In this document: positions 1 to 7,564 of the stretch, one piece after another | Position numbering within the stretch: the first letter of the stretch is position 1 | Layout: every line of letters begins with the position of its first letter | Assembly (NCBI GenBank): GCA_035285585.1 | Contig: JAYKGU010000287.1 | Span: 1 to 25,731 of the forward strand | Reading direction: 5' to 3' | From: JAYKGU01 sp035285585 | Lineage (GTDB): Bacteria > Cyanobacteriota > Cyanobacteriia > CAKZMO01 | DNA length: 25,731 nt | Program-made: the position numbers and the translations under genes | Notes under the pieces: generated by a model | What the model was told of the DNA's origin: nothing | The model's database searches: none | The model's input: the letters and a program-made list of their open reading frames with translations, nothing else

Positions 1-658
1 CGAGTCGATGACCCAGGTATTGCGGCAGGCCCGGCGGCAGGGAATTGAACCGGAGGACATCGGTGCGGTGTTAATGGTGGGCGGCACCTCCCAAATTCCC
101 GCCGTGCAAGACTGGATTCGGGGCTACTTTCCAGCCGACAAAATTCGCAGCGATCGCCCCTTTGAAGCGATCGCCCATGGTGCACTCCAGTTGAGCCAGG
201 GAATGGATCTGAAGGATTTTCTCTATCACGGCTACGGCATTCGCTACTGGAATCGCCGCCACAATCGCCACGACTGGCATCCCATCATTTCCAAGGGCCA
301 GCCCTATCCTATGGATGCGCCCATTGAGTTAGTTTTGGGAGCGTCGGTGGACAATCAGCCCAGCATCGAGCTGGTGGTTGGGGAGATGGGCACCGAATCC
401 GCCCGCACTGAAGTTTACTTTGATGGCGATCGCCTGATGACCCGCAGCATTTCGGAGGGGCCGTCCCAGGTGCAGCCCCTCAATGACCGGGAAGGTGCCC
501 GCAGTCTGGCCCAGCTCAACCCGCCCGGATATCCGGGGAGCGATCGCATCAAGCTCCAGTTTTGGGTCGATGGCGATCGCACCCTCCGGGTCACGGTGGA
601 GGACTTACTCAGCAATACCGTTTTGCTGACGAACCAGGCAGTTGCCCAGCTTAGATGA
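1..658 (+). CDS. Hsp70-family protein, C-terminal part (5' end outside window)
   Basis: This is the end of an Hsp70/actin-type ATPase chaperone-like protein. The frame is open to the left edge, so the ATG at position 8 is probably an internal methionine and the gene starts upstream of the window. The visible part includes VLMVGGTSQIPAV, the phosphate-2/adenosine region of the Hsp70 ATPase fold, then DRPFEAIAHGALQLSQG, which closes the nucleotide-binding domain. About 150 further residues are rich in beta-strand character and resemble a short substrate-binding-like domain. The stop is TGA at 656-658. There is no EEVD-like or long glycine-rich tail, so it is more likely one of the divergent Hsp70-like proteins common in cyanobacteria than housekeeping DnaK. 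The family call is firm; the client or role is unknown. Confidence 0.85.
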   Translation, partial: ESMTQVLRQARRQGIEPEDIGAVLMVGGTSQIPAVQDWIRGYFPADKIRSDRPFEAIAHGALQLSQGMDLKDFLYHGYGIRYWNRRHNRHDWHPIISKGQPYPMDAPIELVLGASVDNQPSIELVVGEMGTESARTEVYFDGDRLMTRSISEGPSQVQPLNDREGARSLAQLNPPGYPGSDRIKLQFWVDGDRTLRVTVEDLLSNTVLLTNQAVAQLR

Positions 659-771
659 TTCCGAGATCACGGCTGGTAAAGTGCCTTAGCTGAGGTGTGA
701 GATCTGCGGGGAGGGGTCTCATGAAAATTTAATAAACAAAAGTTAGCATGAAGAAAAGTTACTTAACACCT

Positions 772-826
772 ATCCGAAAACTCGCTGGAGTTTCTGGATT
801 TCCAGGCCCCTCGCGGGTTTTTGGAT
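772..826 (+). promoter_or_regulatory. Structured leader upstream of the NDH-2 gene
   Basis: Positions 772-785 (ATCCGAAAACTCGC) can pair with 813-826 (GCGGGTTTTTGGAT) over 14 consecutive RNA base pairs if two G-U pairs are allowed. Inside the loop, CTGGA (794-798) and TCCAG (801-805) form a second short inverted repeat. The structure ends 34 bases before the NDH-2 start codon. The surrounding 659-860 spacer has an AT-rich stretch at about 721-770 that probably carries the promoter; no convincing -35/-10 pair was assigned. It could be a cis-acting RNA element or the end of the upstream transcript. The pairing is seen directly; the function is inferred. Confidence 0.4.
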
Positions 827-860
827 TAGGTTCTTAGACTTGACTTCGTGAGGGCCAGTC

Positions 861-2144
861 ATGCAATCGCCAAAACCCAGAGTCGTCATTGCGGGGGCGG
901 GCTTTGCGGGCATTGAAGCGGCTAAAACCCTGTCTAAATCTGGTTTAGATGTGGTTCTGATTGACCGCAATAACTATCACACCTTCATCCCCATGCTGTA
1001 TCAGGTGGCCACAGCCACCGTCGATCCGCAGCAGGTGGTTTACCCAATTCGCCGCTTCTTCCGCCGTTCCCTAGCGGTGCACTTTCTCAACACTGAGGTG
1101 AAATCGGTAGATTTTGAAGGTCAACGCCTCCATACCGCCGATGTTTCCCTGGATTACGACTACTTGATACTGGCAACCGGCAGCCAGTCCCAGTATTTGG
1201 GAATTCCCGGTGCCCCCAAACACGCTCTGCCCATGCGGAGTCTGGCTGAGGCGATCGCCATCCGCAACCACGTTTTGCGCTGCTGTGAGCAGGCGGCCAA
1301 AACCACGGATGAGGCCGAACGCCGCAGGCTGCTGACCTTTGTCATCGTCGGCGGTGGCCCAACTGGGGTGGAGCTGGCGGGGGCGCTGGCCGAACTGCTG
1401 CCGGGGCTGCTGCAGCGCGACTATGCCACCCTGGATGCCAGTCTTATCCAGATCTTTTTGCTGCAATCGGGCGAACAATTACTCAAAAGCTACCCCAAGC
1501 GCCTCGGTGACTATACGGCCCGGTGGCTGCGTCGCCACGGTGTCCGGGTTCACCTGGCCACCCGCGTCAGTCAGGTCACTCCCACAGCGGTACACCTGGG
1601 GGAAGAAACCACCATCCCTACCCACACGGTGATCTGGACGGCAGGGGTCAAAGGCGCACCGCCGAAGATTCACCAACCCGTAGAAACCGTCGCTGGAAAT
1701 AAGATTTTCGTGACGCCAACCCTACAGGTGGCTGGGCGATCGCAGGTCTATGCCGTGGGTGACCTGGCCAAGGTGGACGGCGAATCGCTAACGGGGGTAG
1801 CTCAGGAGGCCATACAGCAGGGTCGAGCTGCCGCTCAAAATATCCTGCGGCAGGTACGTGGTCAGGTGCCGCAACCCTTTGAGTATCGCAACAAAGGTCG
1901 TCTGGCCATCATTGGCCGCCATGCGGGCGTTGGTGAAATTGGTCGGTTTGCCTTTACGGGATTTCTGGCCTGGTTTCTCTGGCTTGAGGTTCACCTGTTC
2001 TACCTGCCCGGTGTGCGCAATCGCCTGGGGGTGCTGTTTAACTGGCTAAAAGCTTATTTCTTTGGCGAGGGCACTAGCCGACTGATTATTACACCAGCCG
2101 ACCGACCCGTCACAGAGGTAACTCACCAGGACACCGCCTGTTAG
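861..2144 (+). CDS. Type II NAD(P)H:quinone oxidoreductase (NDH-2)
   Basis: A 427-residue flavoprotein of the NDH-2/Ndb family, which passes electrons from NAD(P)H to quinone at the membrane surface without pumping protons. The FAD-binding GAGFAG lies at residues 12-17 and ATG at 105-107. A second dinucleotide site, GGGPTG, lies at 164-169. AVGDLA (298-303) and AQEAIQQG (314-321) are the usual flavin and quinone-site motifs. The C-terminal hydrophobic, aromatic stretch (about 365-405) is the expected membrane anchor. The start follows GAGGG (850-854) at 6-base spacing. Cyanobacteria usually carry several Ndb paralogues (NdbA, NdbB, NdbC), and one of them has been linked to phylloquinone synthesis. 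I cannot assign which this is, so no symbol is given. Length and motifs look intact. Confidence 0.93.
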   Translation: MQSPKPRVVIAGAGFAGIEAAKTLSKSGLDVVLIDRNNYHTFIPMLYQVATATVDPQQVVYPIRRFFRRSLAVHFLNTEVKSVDFEGQRLHTADVSLDYDYLILATGSQSQYLGIPGAPKHALPMRSLAEAIAIRNHVLRCCEQAAKTTDEAERRRLLTFVIVGGGPTGVELAGALAELLPGLLQRDYATLDASLIQIFLLQSGEQLLKSYPKRLGDYTARWLRRHGVRVHLATRVSQVTPTAVHLGEETTIPTHTVIWTAGVKGAPPKIHQPVETVAGNKIFVTPTLQVAGRSQVYAVGDLAKVDGESLTGVAQEAIQQGRAAAQNILRQVRGQVPQPFEYRNKGRLAIIGRHAGVGEIGRFAFTGFLAWFLWLEVHLFYLPGVRNRLGVLFNWLKAYFFGEGTSRLIITPADRPVTEVTHQDTAC

Positions 2145-2291
2145 CACTCTGTTGAAGGGCCAATTTTAGGGGGAGTCGTTAAGGATTTTTCCTAAAGTTC
2201 GCCCTCACGCTGTTCGTTCGGGCATCAGTGCCATCCAACCCTGTTCTGCCATTCAGCTCATTTAACGCTCATTTAACTAAGGAGATACTCG

Positions 2292-2747
2292 ATGTCATTA
2301 CCCAAATACTTACCCCTGGTCGGTCGCGCCCTGCTTAGCTCGATTTTTCTATATGCGGGCATCAACAATCTGATCACCTTCAGCGACACCCAGCAGAGCA
2401 TTGCTGGATCCGGATTAATTCCCCCCGCTCTGGCAGGGCCAGCAGTTCTGGGAAATGTGTTTTGCTGCATTGTGGGTTCCCTCTCGCTGATTCTTGGCTT
2501 CAAAGCCCGTTGGGGAGCTGCCCTTCTCATTATCTTCCTGGTACCAACAACCTTGCTCTTTCACCAATTCTGGGCAGATCCTGGGGAAACCATTGCGTTT
2601 CTCAAAAACCTGTCCCTAATCGGTGCGCTGGTCTACGTGGGCTACTACGGGGCAGGGCCAGTGAGCCTGGACGCCCGCTCAGCCTCAACCGATGCCCGCG
2701 ATCGCGACTATGCCGCTGACCCAATGAATCGCCCGATTAACCGGTAG
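2292..2747 (+). CDS. DoxX family membrane protein
   Basis: A 151-residue protein with four predicted hydrophobic helices and the DoxX pattern: an N-terminal VGRALLSSIFLYAGINNL segment, a central GSLSLILGFKARWGA turn and a late FLKNLSLIGALVYVGYYGAGP helix. DoxX proteins are small inner-membrane proteins linked in some bacteria to thiosulfate oxidation or oxidative-stress complexes; their exact role in cyanobacteria is not settled. The start is supported by AAGGAG at 2279-2284, seven bases before the ATG. It lies 147 bases after NDH-2 on the same strand, so co-transcription is possible but not shown. The last 30 residues are polar and charged and lie outside the core fold. Confidence 0.85.
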   Translation: MSLPKYLPLVGRALLSSIFLYAGINNLITFSDTQQSIAGSGLIPPALAGPAVLGNVFCCIVGSLSLILGFKARWGAALLIIFLVPTTLLFHQFWADPGETIAFLKNLSLIGALVYVGYYGAGPVSLDARSASTDARDRDYAADPMNRPINR

Positions 2748-2785
2748 GTTTAGGCGATCGCCTCCCAACTACATTACCCGACGAC

Positions 2786-2813
2786 GTAGGGGCAAATGAC
2801 CATCTGCCCCTAC
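2786..2813. repeat. Hairpin between convergent genes, cyanobacterial intergenic repeat type
   Basis: GTAGGGGCA (2786-2794) and TGCCCCTAC (2805-2813) are perfect 9-base inverted arms around a 10-base loop. The element sits between the DoxX gene (plus) and the RTX gene (minus), so it could end transcription from either side. From memory, GTAGGGGC...GCCCCTAC hairpins are a common dispersed intergenic repeat in cyanobacteria; copy number cannot be checked here. There is no clear T-run on either side, so it is a weak candidate as an intrinsic terminator. Confidence 0.55.
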
Positions 2814-2853
2814 CAACCGTTTAACCGGGGGTGAATTTTTCCTCAGAAAACGC

Positions 2854-3648
2854 CTAAAACAGCTCAAAGTCGTTGTCGATCTTGACGTCGGACTCTTTAG
2901 CTTTGCCAACCCCCCTGGCAATAATGTCACCATCAACAATGAGTTTGCCGCCCTCCAGGGTGACTTCGGCGTTGTTGCCCACTCCCGTGATGATGATGCG
3001 GTCTTGGCCAGACCTGAAGCCTTGAATGCGATCGGGCTTACCGTCAAAGTCCTCCAGATCGAAGACAAAAGTGTCCTTGCCTTTGCCGCCTTTGAGGGTG
3101 TCTCGACCATCACCGCCAATCAGGGTGTCGTTACCGGCACCGCCTACCAGTTGGTCGTTACCAGTGCCACCGGACAGGCGATCGCGCCCTTTGCCACCAT
3201 CGATAATGTCGTTCCCCGAATCGCCGCTGACGATATCGTTGCCGCTGCCGCCGTCGATGATGTCTCTGGAGTTGCCGCCGCTGACGATGTCGTTGCCTGC
3301 GCCTGCGTTAATCTGGTCGCGGCCTTCGTCACCGCGCACCAGGTCATTGCCATCACCTGCGTCGATCAGGTCGCTGCCCTGGCCGCCGCTGAGGGTGTCA
3401 TCGCCGCCGCCACCGTTCATGCTGTCGTTGCCGTCGTCGCCGCTCAGGTTATCGACTTCTTGGCCGCCGATGATAAAGTCGTCGCCATCGCCACCAGAAA
3501 AGTCGTTGCCTTTGTCGCCACCCAGAAGGACGTCGTTACTGCCCGATCCAGTGAAAGTATTTTTTTGATCTTCGAAGCCTTTGACCTCAAAGCCTCCGTC
3601 CGCATTAACCGTAACGCTCTCGACGTTGTTATTTAGAACTGTTGACAT
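2854..3648 (-). CDS. RTX (hemolysin-type Ca2+-binding repeat) secreted protein
   Basis: A 264-residue acidic protein. After about 33 N-terminal residues it contains 18 back-to-back nonapeptides of the GGxGxDxUx type (residues 34-195), ending in GGKGKDTFV. A closing segment follows with DRIQGFRSGQDRIII, typical of the end of RTX beta-rolls. Such repeats bind Ca2+ and fold outside the cell after type I secretion through an uncleaved C-terminal signal. No ABC exporter or HlyD partner is in the window, and there is no Sec signal peptide. No catalytic domain is visible, so it is nearly a bare beta-roll, perhaps a surface or matrix protein. The ATG is preceded by GAGGGA at 5-base spacing. The repeat spacing also creates long but spurious antisense open frames. 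Confidence 0.9.
   Translation of the reverse strand: MSTVLNNNVESVTVNADGGFEVKGFEDQKNTFTGSGSNDVLLGGDKGNDFSGGDGDDFIIGGQEVDNLSGDDGNDSMNGGGGDDTLSGGQGSDLIDAGDGNDLVRGDEGRDQINAGAGNDIVSGGNSRDIIDGGSGNDIVSGDSGNDIIDGGKGRDRLSGGTGNDQLVGGAGNDTLIGGDGRDTLKGGKGKDTFVFDLEDFDGKPDRIQGFRSGQDRIIITGVGNNAEVTLEGGKLIVDGDIIARGVGKAKESDVKIDNDFELF
3064..3549 (-). repeat. 18 tandem 27-bp units encoding RTX nonapeptides
   Basis: This stretch encodes 18 contiguous nine-residue units without insertions. Units 1, 2, 4 and 11 depart from the consensus at the Gly or Asp ligand positions, and several begin AG or GD in place of GG. The DNA units have diverged from one another, so this is an old array and not a recent expansion. Confidence 0.9.
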
Positions 3649-4138
3649 AGATTCCCTCGAAATAGGCTAGCGTGATTAGGAAGGAAAAATTTAATTACTG
3701 AAAGTTTGCACCCTGAATTGGAAATGCCATGGAGCATTTCTAGCTGAGGAATGGGGATAAAAATTTGAGTGAACGCCCATTCCTGACTGCACTGAACCAT
3801 CATCAAAGAGTCCTACCAGGGGCTGGTAGGAGCGATTGAGGAGGCTAAGGAAAGGGAATTTTTGTACTGGGACGTTCTTCAGAATCCCGCGTATGCCAGC
3901 GGCCAAGACTTAGGCCAGCGGGCTGCAGGACAGGATCCTCATGGGCAAACAGAAAAAACTTTCAGAGATTAGATAGATGAATCCGTTCCGTTCGTCTTCT
4001 CTAATGTTCCACATTTAGCCCAAGGAATCATCAGCACAAGTCCTCAGACTAATTTGTATCGCTTCTTTAAAGTGGTCTAGACAGGGACAGATGCCAATCT
4101 CTGCTGCGACTACATCCATTATTAGATAAGGGATACGA

Positions 4139-4339
4139 ATGATTGGCGATCGCGCCCATGCTCAGTTTGAGGCTAGTATACCAGGAAATTATTCACCTAC
4201 AGATTTTTCAATTACGGGCTTTGCTGAGGGATTTTTTAAGCCGCTACATGAAGCTCCGGTAAATTACAGAGATAGGGTAGTTGAAGTGAGTTTACAAGCT
4301 GGTGGCGAGTTTACAAGCTGGTGGCGATCGCTTTCCTAA
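4139..4339 (+). CDS. Hypothetical 66-residue open reading frame
   Basis: An ATG preceded by AAGGGATACGA could allow translation of a 66-residue peptide beginning MIGDRAHAQFEASIPG. I recognise no family. The 3' end runs through the 19-bp tandem duplication, so the last residues repeat GEFTSWW-like and SLQAGG-like sequence in shifted frames, which looks more like a decayed or intergenic stretch than a selected protein end. It is listed because it is the only plausible coding frame in this spacer. Confidence 0.2.
   Translation: MIGDRAHAQFEASIPGNYSPTDFSITGFAEGFFKPLHEAPVNYRDRVVEVSLQAGGEFTSWWRSLS
4288..4325 (+). repeat. 19-bp direct tandem duplication
   Basis: GAGTTTACAAGCTGGTGGC occurs twice without a gap (4288-4306 and 4307-4325). 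The second copy runs into GATCGC, creating a HIP1-like GGCGATCGC end. The copies are identical, so the duplication is recent or maintained. Nineteen bases is not a multiple of three, so it shifts any frame that crosses it. Confidence 0.9.
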
Positions 4340-4387
4340 TACATTTTCAACGCAGATCCGAAGCTCTTAAAGAGGAATTTTCCCTTA

Positions 4388-4984
4388 CTAAAGGTCGGTT
4401 CCCCTGCCGCCCACCAGCTGGCGCAACCCCACAATCAGCGCCACCCCAGCCAGAGCACCTCCCAGGTGCGCAATTCGGTTAACCCCATCGGCGACGTTGA
4501 CCTGCTGAATTTCATTAATCACCTGCATCACCACGAACTGTCCCAGAATCAGCACTTCGACAATCCTGCGCCAGTTTAGGCTCAGGCGAATCAGCACACT
4601 GACCACGAACAGGCCAAAAACAGCCCCCGAAGCCCCCAGGGAAACAATGGCACCCGGCTGGAGCACCCAGCTCAGCAGATTGGCCGCCAACCCCGTGATT
4701 AAATAGCTAGCCACGACCCCCAGCCAGCCCTCCTCCTCCTCGACCAGCCTGCCGAAGATGTATAGCATGAATAGATTGCTGGAGAGGTGGGTCCAGTTGG
4801 CGTGGCAAAACATGGAGGTGATGAACTGAAACCACTGGGGATTGGCGTGGTTCAGGTAGAAAACCTCCAGCGGCAGGCCGAGGGGATGATCCAGCAAGAA
4901 CACAACCAGGTTGATCAGGAGCAGGGTGAAAACCCCGTTGTAGGTTTGTTTGGGGGCTGAGGGTGGGGGTGACGTGTCTAGCAT
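4388..4984 (-). CDS. Rhomboid-family intramembrane serine protease
   Basis: A 198-residue polytopic membrane protein with the rhomboid catalytic set: GASGAVFG with nucleophile Ser119, NRIAHLGG with His173, and the HLSSN motif with Asn70 that helps form the oxyanion hole. About six hydrophobic helices are visible, as in the minimal bacterial core. Rhomboids cut substrates within or near membrane helices; the substrate here is unknown. I chose the ATG at 4984. A TTG five codons upstream (4999) would add MFVPL and is a possible alternative; neither start has a strong ribosome-binding site. An EEEEG run in the loop after helix 2 is a notable acidic patch. It stands alone on the minus strand, divergent from dnaX. 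Confidence 0.88.
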   Translation of the reverse strand: MLDTSPPPSAPKQTYNGVFTLLLINLVVFLLDHPLGLPLEVFYLNHANPQWFQFITSMFCHANWTHLSSNLFMLYIFGRLVEEEEGWLGVVASYLITGLAANLLSWVLQPGAIVSLGASGAVFGLFVVSVLIRLSLNWRRIVEVLILGQFVVMQVINEIQQVNVADGVNRIAHLGGALAGVALIVGLRQLVGGRGTDL

Positions 4985-5174
4985 TAGTGGGACGAACAAG
5001 AACGATTCACCACCAGAATAGCGGCTGAGCTGGGAATGCGGCAGATCCGATTCGCCCTATTCCAGATGCGCTGGATTGCTGAATATATCGCCGGGAGAGT
5101 TTTATTGAAAATCGCCATGCTCAGGAGCAAACGACTAGGATCAGATTGCTGTTGTCTCAGATTTCCAACCTTTG

Positions 5175-7361
5175 ATGACTTACGAGCCGCTGCACCACAA
5201 ATATCGTCCCCAGACCTTTGCCCAACTGGTGGGCCAGGACGCGATCGCCACCACCCTCAGCAATGCCCTCCGACAGCAGCGCATTGCCCCCGCCTACCTG
5301 TTCACCGGCCCACGGGGAACGGGCAAGACTTCCAGCGCCCGCATTCTCGCCAAGTCGCTCAACTGCCAGGCCGGGGAGCAGCCAACCGATGACCCCTGTG
5401 GAGTTTGCGCCATTTGTCGGGCGATCGCCCAGGGGTCAGCCTTGGACGTGATTGAAATCGACGCCGCCAGCAACACGGGGGTAGACAATATCCGGGAGCT
5501 GATTGAGCGTGCCCAGTTTGCCCCCGTCCAGTGCCGCTACAAGGTTTACATCATTGACGAAGTCCACATGCTGAGCACGGCGGCGTTCAACGCCCTGCTA
5601 AAAACCCTGGAGGAGCCGCCCGATCGGGTGGTATTTGTGCTGGCCACCACTGACCCCCAGCGGGTGCTGGCGACGATCATTTCCCGCTGCCAGCGGTTTG
5701 ACTTTCGCCGTATTGCCCTGGAGGCCATGGTGGCCCACCTGAGCGCGATCGCCAGCAAAGAGGCGATCGCCATTACCCCTGACGCTGTCCAACTGGTGGC
5801 TCAAATTTCCCAGGGGGGGCTGCGGGACGCCGAGAGTTTGCTGGATCAGTTGAGTCTGCTGGAGGGGGAAATCACCGTCGAGCGGGTGTGGGAACTGGTG
5901 GGAGCGGTCCCGGAGCGGGATTTGCTGGCCCTGGTGGAGGCGATCGCCCAGGATAACGGTGCGGCGGTACTCGACCAGGCCCGCCACCTGATGAATCGGG
6001 GGCGAGAACCTCTGATTGTGCTGCAAAATCTGGCCAGCTTCTATCGAGATTTGCTGATTGCCAAAACGGCGGGCGATCGCCAGGATCTGGTGGCCATTAC
6101 CCCCTCCACCTGGCGGGAGATGATTGCACTGGCCCAGACCCTGCCCATCGGCACCATCCTGCACGGGCAGCAGCACCTGCGCAGCAGTGAGGTACAGGTT
6201 AAAAACACGACCCAACCCCGGCTGTGGCTGGAAATGACGCTGCTGGGGCTGCTGCCATCGGCGATCGCCATCGGTGCCCCGAAACCCCAGAGCAGTCCTG
6301 GATTTTTCCCCACAGTAGCCCGTCCGCCTCAAATTCCGGAGAGCCAAACGACCAAAGCGCCAGGGGGCGATCGCTCGACAACGCCAGGGGCGATCGCAGC
6401 GCCCTCGCCTGCAAGCCCCACCCCAGACTCCATTTCCACACCGACCGCAGCACCCCCGCCTGCAAGCCCTACACCGACCGCAGCGCCTGCCCCCGACCTG
6501 GAGGCACCTGAGCCAGTGGCTCAACTCGATGAGCCGCTACCTGTGGCCGAACCTGGCTCAAAGCTGGTGCATCAGCCCAAGCCCGCTGCCCCCATTCCCC
6601 ACGCGACGCCCATCAACCCGACTCCCGTAGACCGGACTCCCACGCCCTCAGGGTTTGCCGCCTACCAGCAGCAAAAGCTGGACCAGATTTGGCAGCAGGT
6701 ACTGGTGCATGTGCGACCTCCCTTTACCCAGGCCCTGTTTCAGCAGCATGGACACCTGCTGGCGCTAGAAGGCAACACGGCTCGCGTGGGCATCAAGGCA
6801 GCCCCGTTAATGAAGATGGCAGAGCCAAGGGTGGCGAACGTAGAGGCGGCCTTTGCCCAGGTTCAAGGAGTTCCGGTGCGGGTCAGGCTGGAGGTTAAGG
6901 CGGTTCCGGAGGTCGAAAGTCCGGCACAGCCCGTCAGTCCGCCTTCCCCACCAGCAGCCCCGACGCCTCCCCCCGCTCGTCATGCAGCGCTCCCGCCAGG
7001 TCAGCCACCGGCCCTACCGGCTGGAGCGCCCGTCATTCCACCGCCTCCCTCCGAGCCGCCCACCTCGCCGGGTGAGATATCGGGCGCGACGGCACCTATG
7101 TCTCCGTCTATGGCAGCGGGCGATCGCCCCAGTTCCGAGTTATCCCCAACCCCGCCAACCTGGCAGGACGAGGACGAGGTGACCCGCGCTGCCAAAAGCT
7201 TTGCCCAAATGTTTAATGGCCAGATTATCGACCCGGATGAGGATGGCCTGGATCTGCCGCCGAATGGCCACTCCGCTGGTGAACCCGATGGCGAGGACGC
7301 TTCACGCCAGCCCTTCAGCGATAACCTGGATGATCTGGGTGATGGGGATGTGCCTTTTTAA
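5175..7361 (+). CDS. dnaX: DNA polymerase III subunit gamma/tau
   Basis: The ATPase of the replicative clamp loader, 728 residues. The N-terminus HHKYRPQTFAQLVGQ is classic. Walker A GPRGTGKT lies at 45-52, the zinc-binding cysteines at 64, 75, 78 and 81, Walker B VYIIDEVH at 124-131, and the SRC arginine-finger motif at 170-172. Domain III ends near residue 360. After it come two long Pro/Ala/Thr-rich linkers (about 375-500 and 575-650) flanking a conserved segment, QQKLDQIWQQVLVHVRPP, which resembles the tau C-terminal region. The start is the ATG at 5175; a TTG one codon upstream is less likely. Some cyanobacterial dnaX genes carry an intein at the Walker A site, but none is present here. 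I see no A-rich slippery heptamer of the E. coli type, so separate gamma by frameshifting is not supported. Confidence 0.96.
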   Translation: MTYEPLHHKYRPQTFAQLVGQDAIATTLSNALRQQRIAPAYLFTGPRGTGKTSSARILAKSLNCQAGEQPTDDPCGVCAICRAIAQGSALDVIEIDAASNTGVDNIRELIERAQFAPVQCRYKVYIIDEVHMLSTAAFNALLKTLEEPPDRVVFVLATTDPQRVLATIISRCQRFDFRRIALEAMVAHLSAIASKEAIAITPDAVQLVAQISQGGLRDAESLLDQLSLLEGEITVERVWELVGAVPERDLLALVEAIAQDNGAAVLDQARHLMNRGREPLIVLQNLASFYRDLLIAKTAGDRQDLVAITPSTWREMIALAQTLPIGTILHGQQHLRSSEVQVKNTTQPRLWLEMTLLGLLPSAIAIGAPKPQSSPGFFPTVARPPQIPESQTTKAPGGDRSTTPGAIAAPSPASPTPDSISTPTAAPPPASPTPTAAPAPDLEAPEPVAQLDEPLPVAEPGSKLVHQPKPAAPIPHATPINPTPVDRTPTPSGFAAYQQQKLDQIWQQVLVHVRPPFTQALFQQHGHLLALEGNTARVGIKAAPLMKMAEPRVANVEAAFAQVQGVPVRVRLEVKAVPEVESPAQPVSPPSPPAAPTPPPARHAALPPGQPPALPAGAPVIPPPPSEPPTSPGEISGATAPMSPSMAAGDRPSSELSPTPPTWQDEDEVTRAAKSFAQMFNGQIIDPDEDGLDLPPNGHSAGEPDGEDASRQPFSDNLDDLGDGDVPF

Positions 7362-7487
7362 GGAGTGAGGCTTGTTCCGGGTGGGTCACTTGGCATGGAG
7401 GTTGCTTTTGCCCTCACTCCAAACCCCTCTCCCAAAGCGGGCTACTAAGTACACATAAGTCCTGAACCCCTTGCTGTTCGGGCTTTT

Positions 7488-7542
7488 CCCTCATCCCCCA
7501 ACCCCTTCTCCCGCTCTGGGAGCAGGGGCTGGGGGATGAGGG
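7488..7542. terminator. Long hairpin between convergent dnaX and DUF1980 genes; dispersed-repeat type
   Basis: CCCTCATCCCCCA (7488-7500) pairs perfectly with TGGGGGATGAGGG (7530-7542). The stem continues with CCCC/GGGG (7502-7505, 7525-7528) and CTCCC/GGGAG (7508-7512, 7518-7522) around a 5-base loop. It lies between two genes that converge, so it can act in both directions. Just upstream, 7362-7370 and 7412-7420 form another inverted pair (GGAGTGAGG/CCTCACTCC), and 7411-7435 resembles a partial copy of the left arm. This CCCTCATCCCCCAACCCC type is, from memory, a widespread intergenic repeat in cyanobacteria. Confidence 0.65.
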
Positions 7543-7564
7543 TCATGTTCGTGTCAAATGCCCC

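Larger units (their letters stand above)
3649..4387. other. AT-richer intergenic region between the RTX and rhomboid genes
   Basis: This 739-base spacer separates the RTX gene (minus, reading away) from the rhomboid gene (minus, ending here). It is visibly poorer in GC than its neighbours. It holds a perfect hairpin at 3811-3831 (TCCTACCAG, loop GGG, CTGGTAGGA), a possible 66-codon frame at 4139-4339 and a 19-bp tandem duplication at 4288-4325. The part next to 3648 should carry the RTX promoter. A 71-codon frame on the minus strand (3691-3906) has no recognisable features. No RNA gene or mobile element was recognised. Confidence 0.5.

Noticed and set aside
3004..3636. Long plus-strand open frames (210 and 180 codons) antisense to the RTX gene
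   Set aside because: They mirror the 27-bp repeat array; their translations are low-complexity Val/Ala- or Pro/Ser-rich strings with no family resemblance and no ribosome-binding site.
5330..5345. Intein insertion at the dnaX Walker A site
   Set aside because: The P-loop GPRGTGKTSSARILAKSLNC is continuous.
5036..5392. 118-codon plus-strand frame ahead of dnaX
   Set aside because: It overlaps the conserved start of dnaX in another frame, and its second half is a frameshifted copy of the AAA+ coding sequence.
5598..6524. 308-codon minus-strand open frame within dnaX
   Set aside because: Antisense to the conserved clamp-loader domains and the Pro-rich linker; Gln/Arg/Gly-rich and without motifs.
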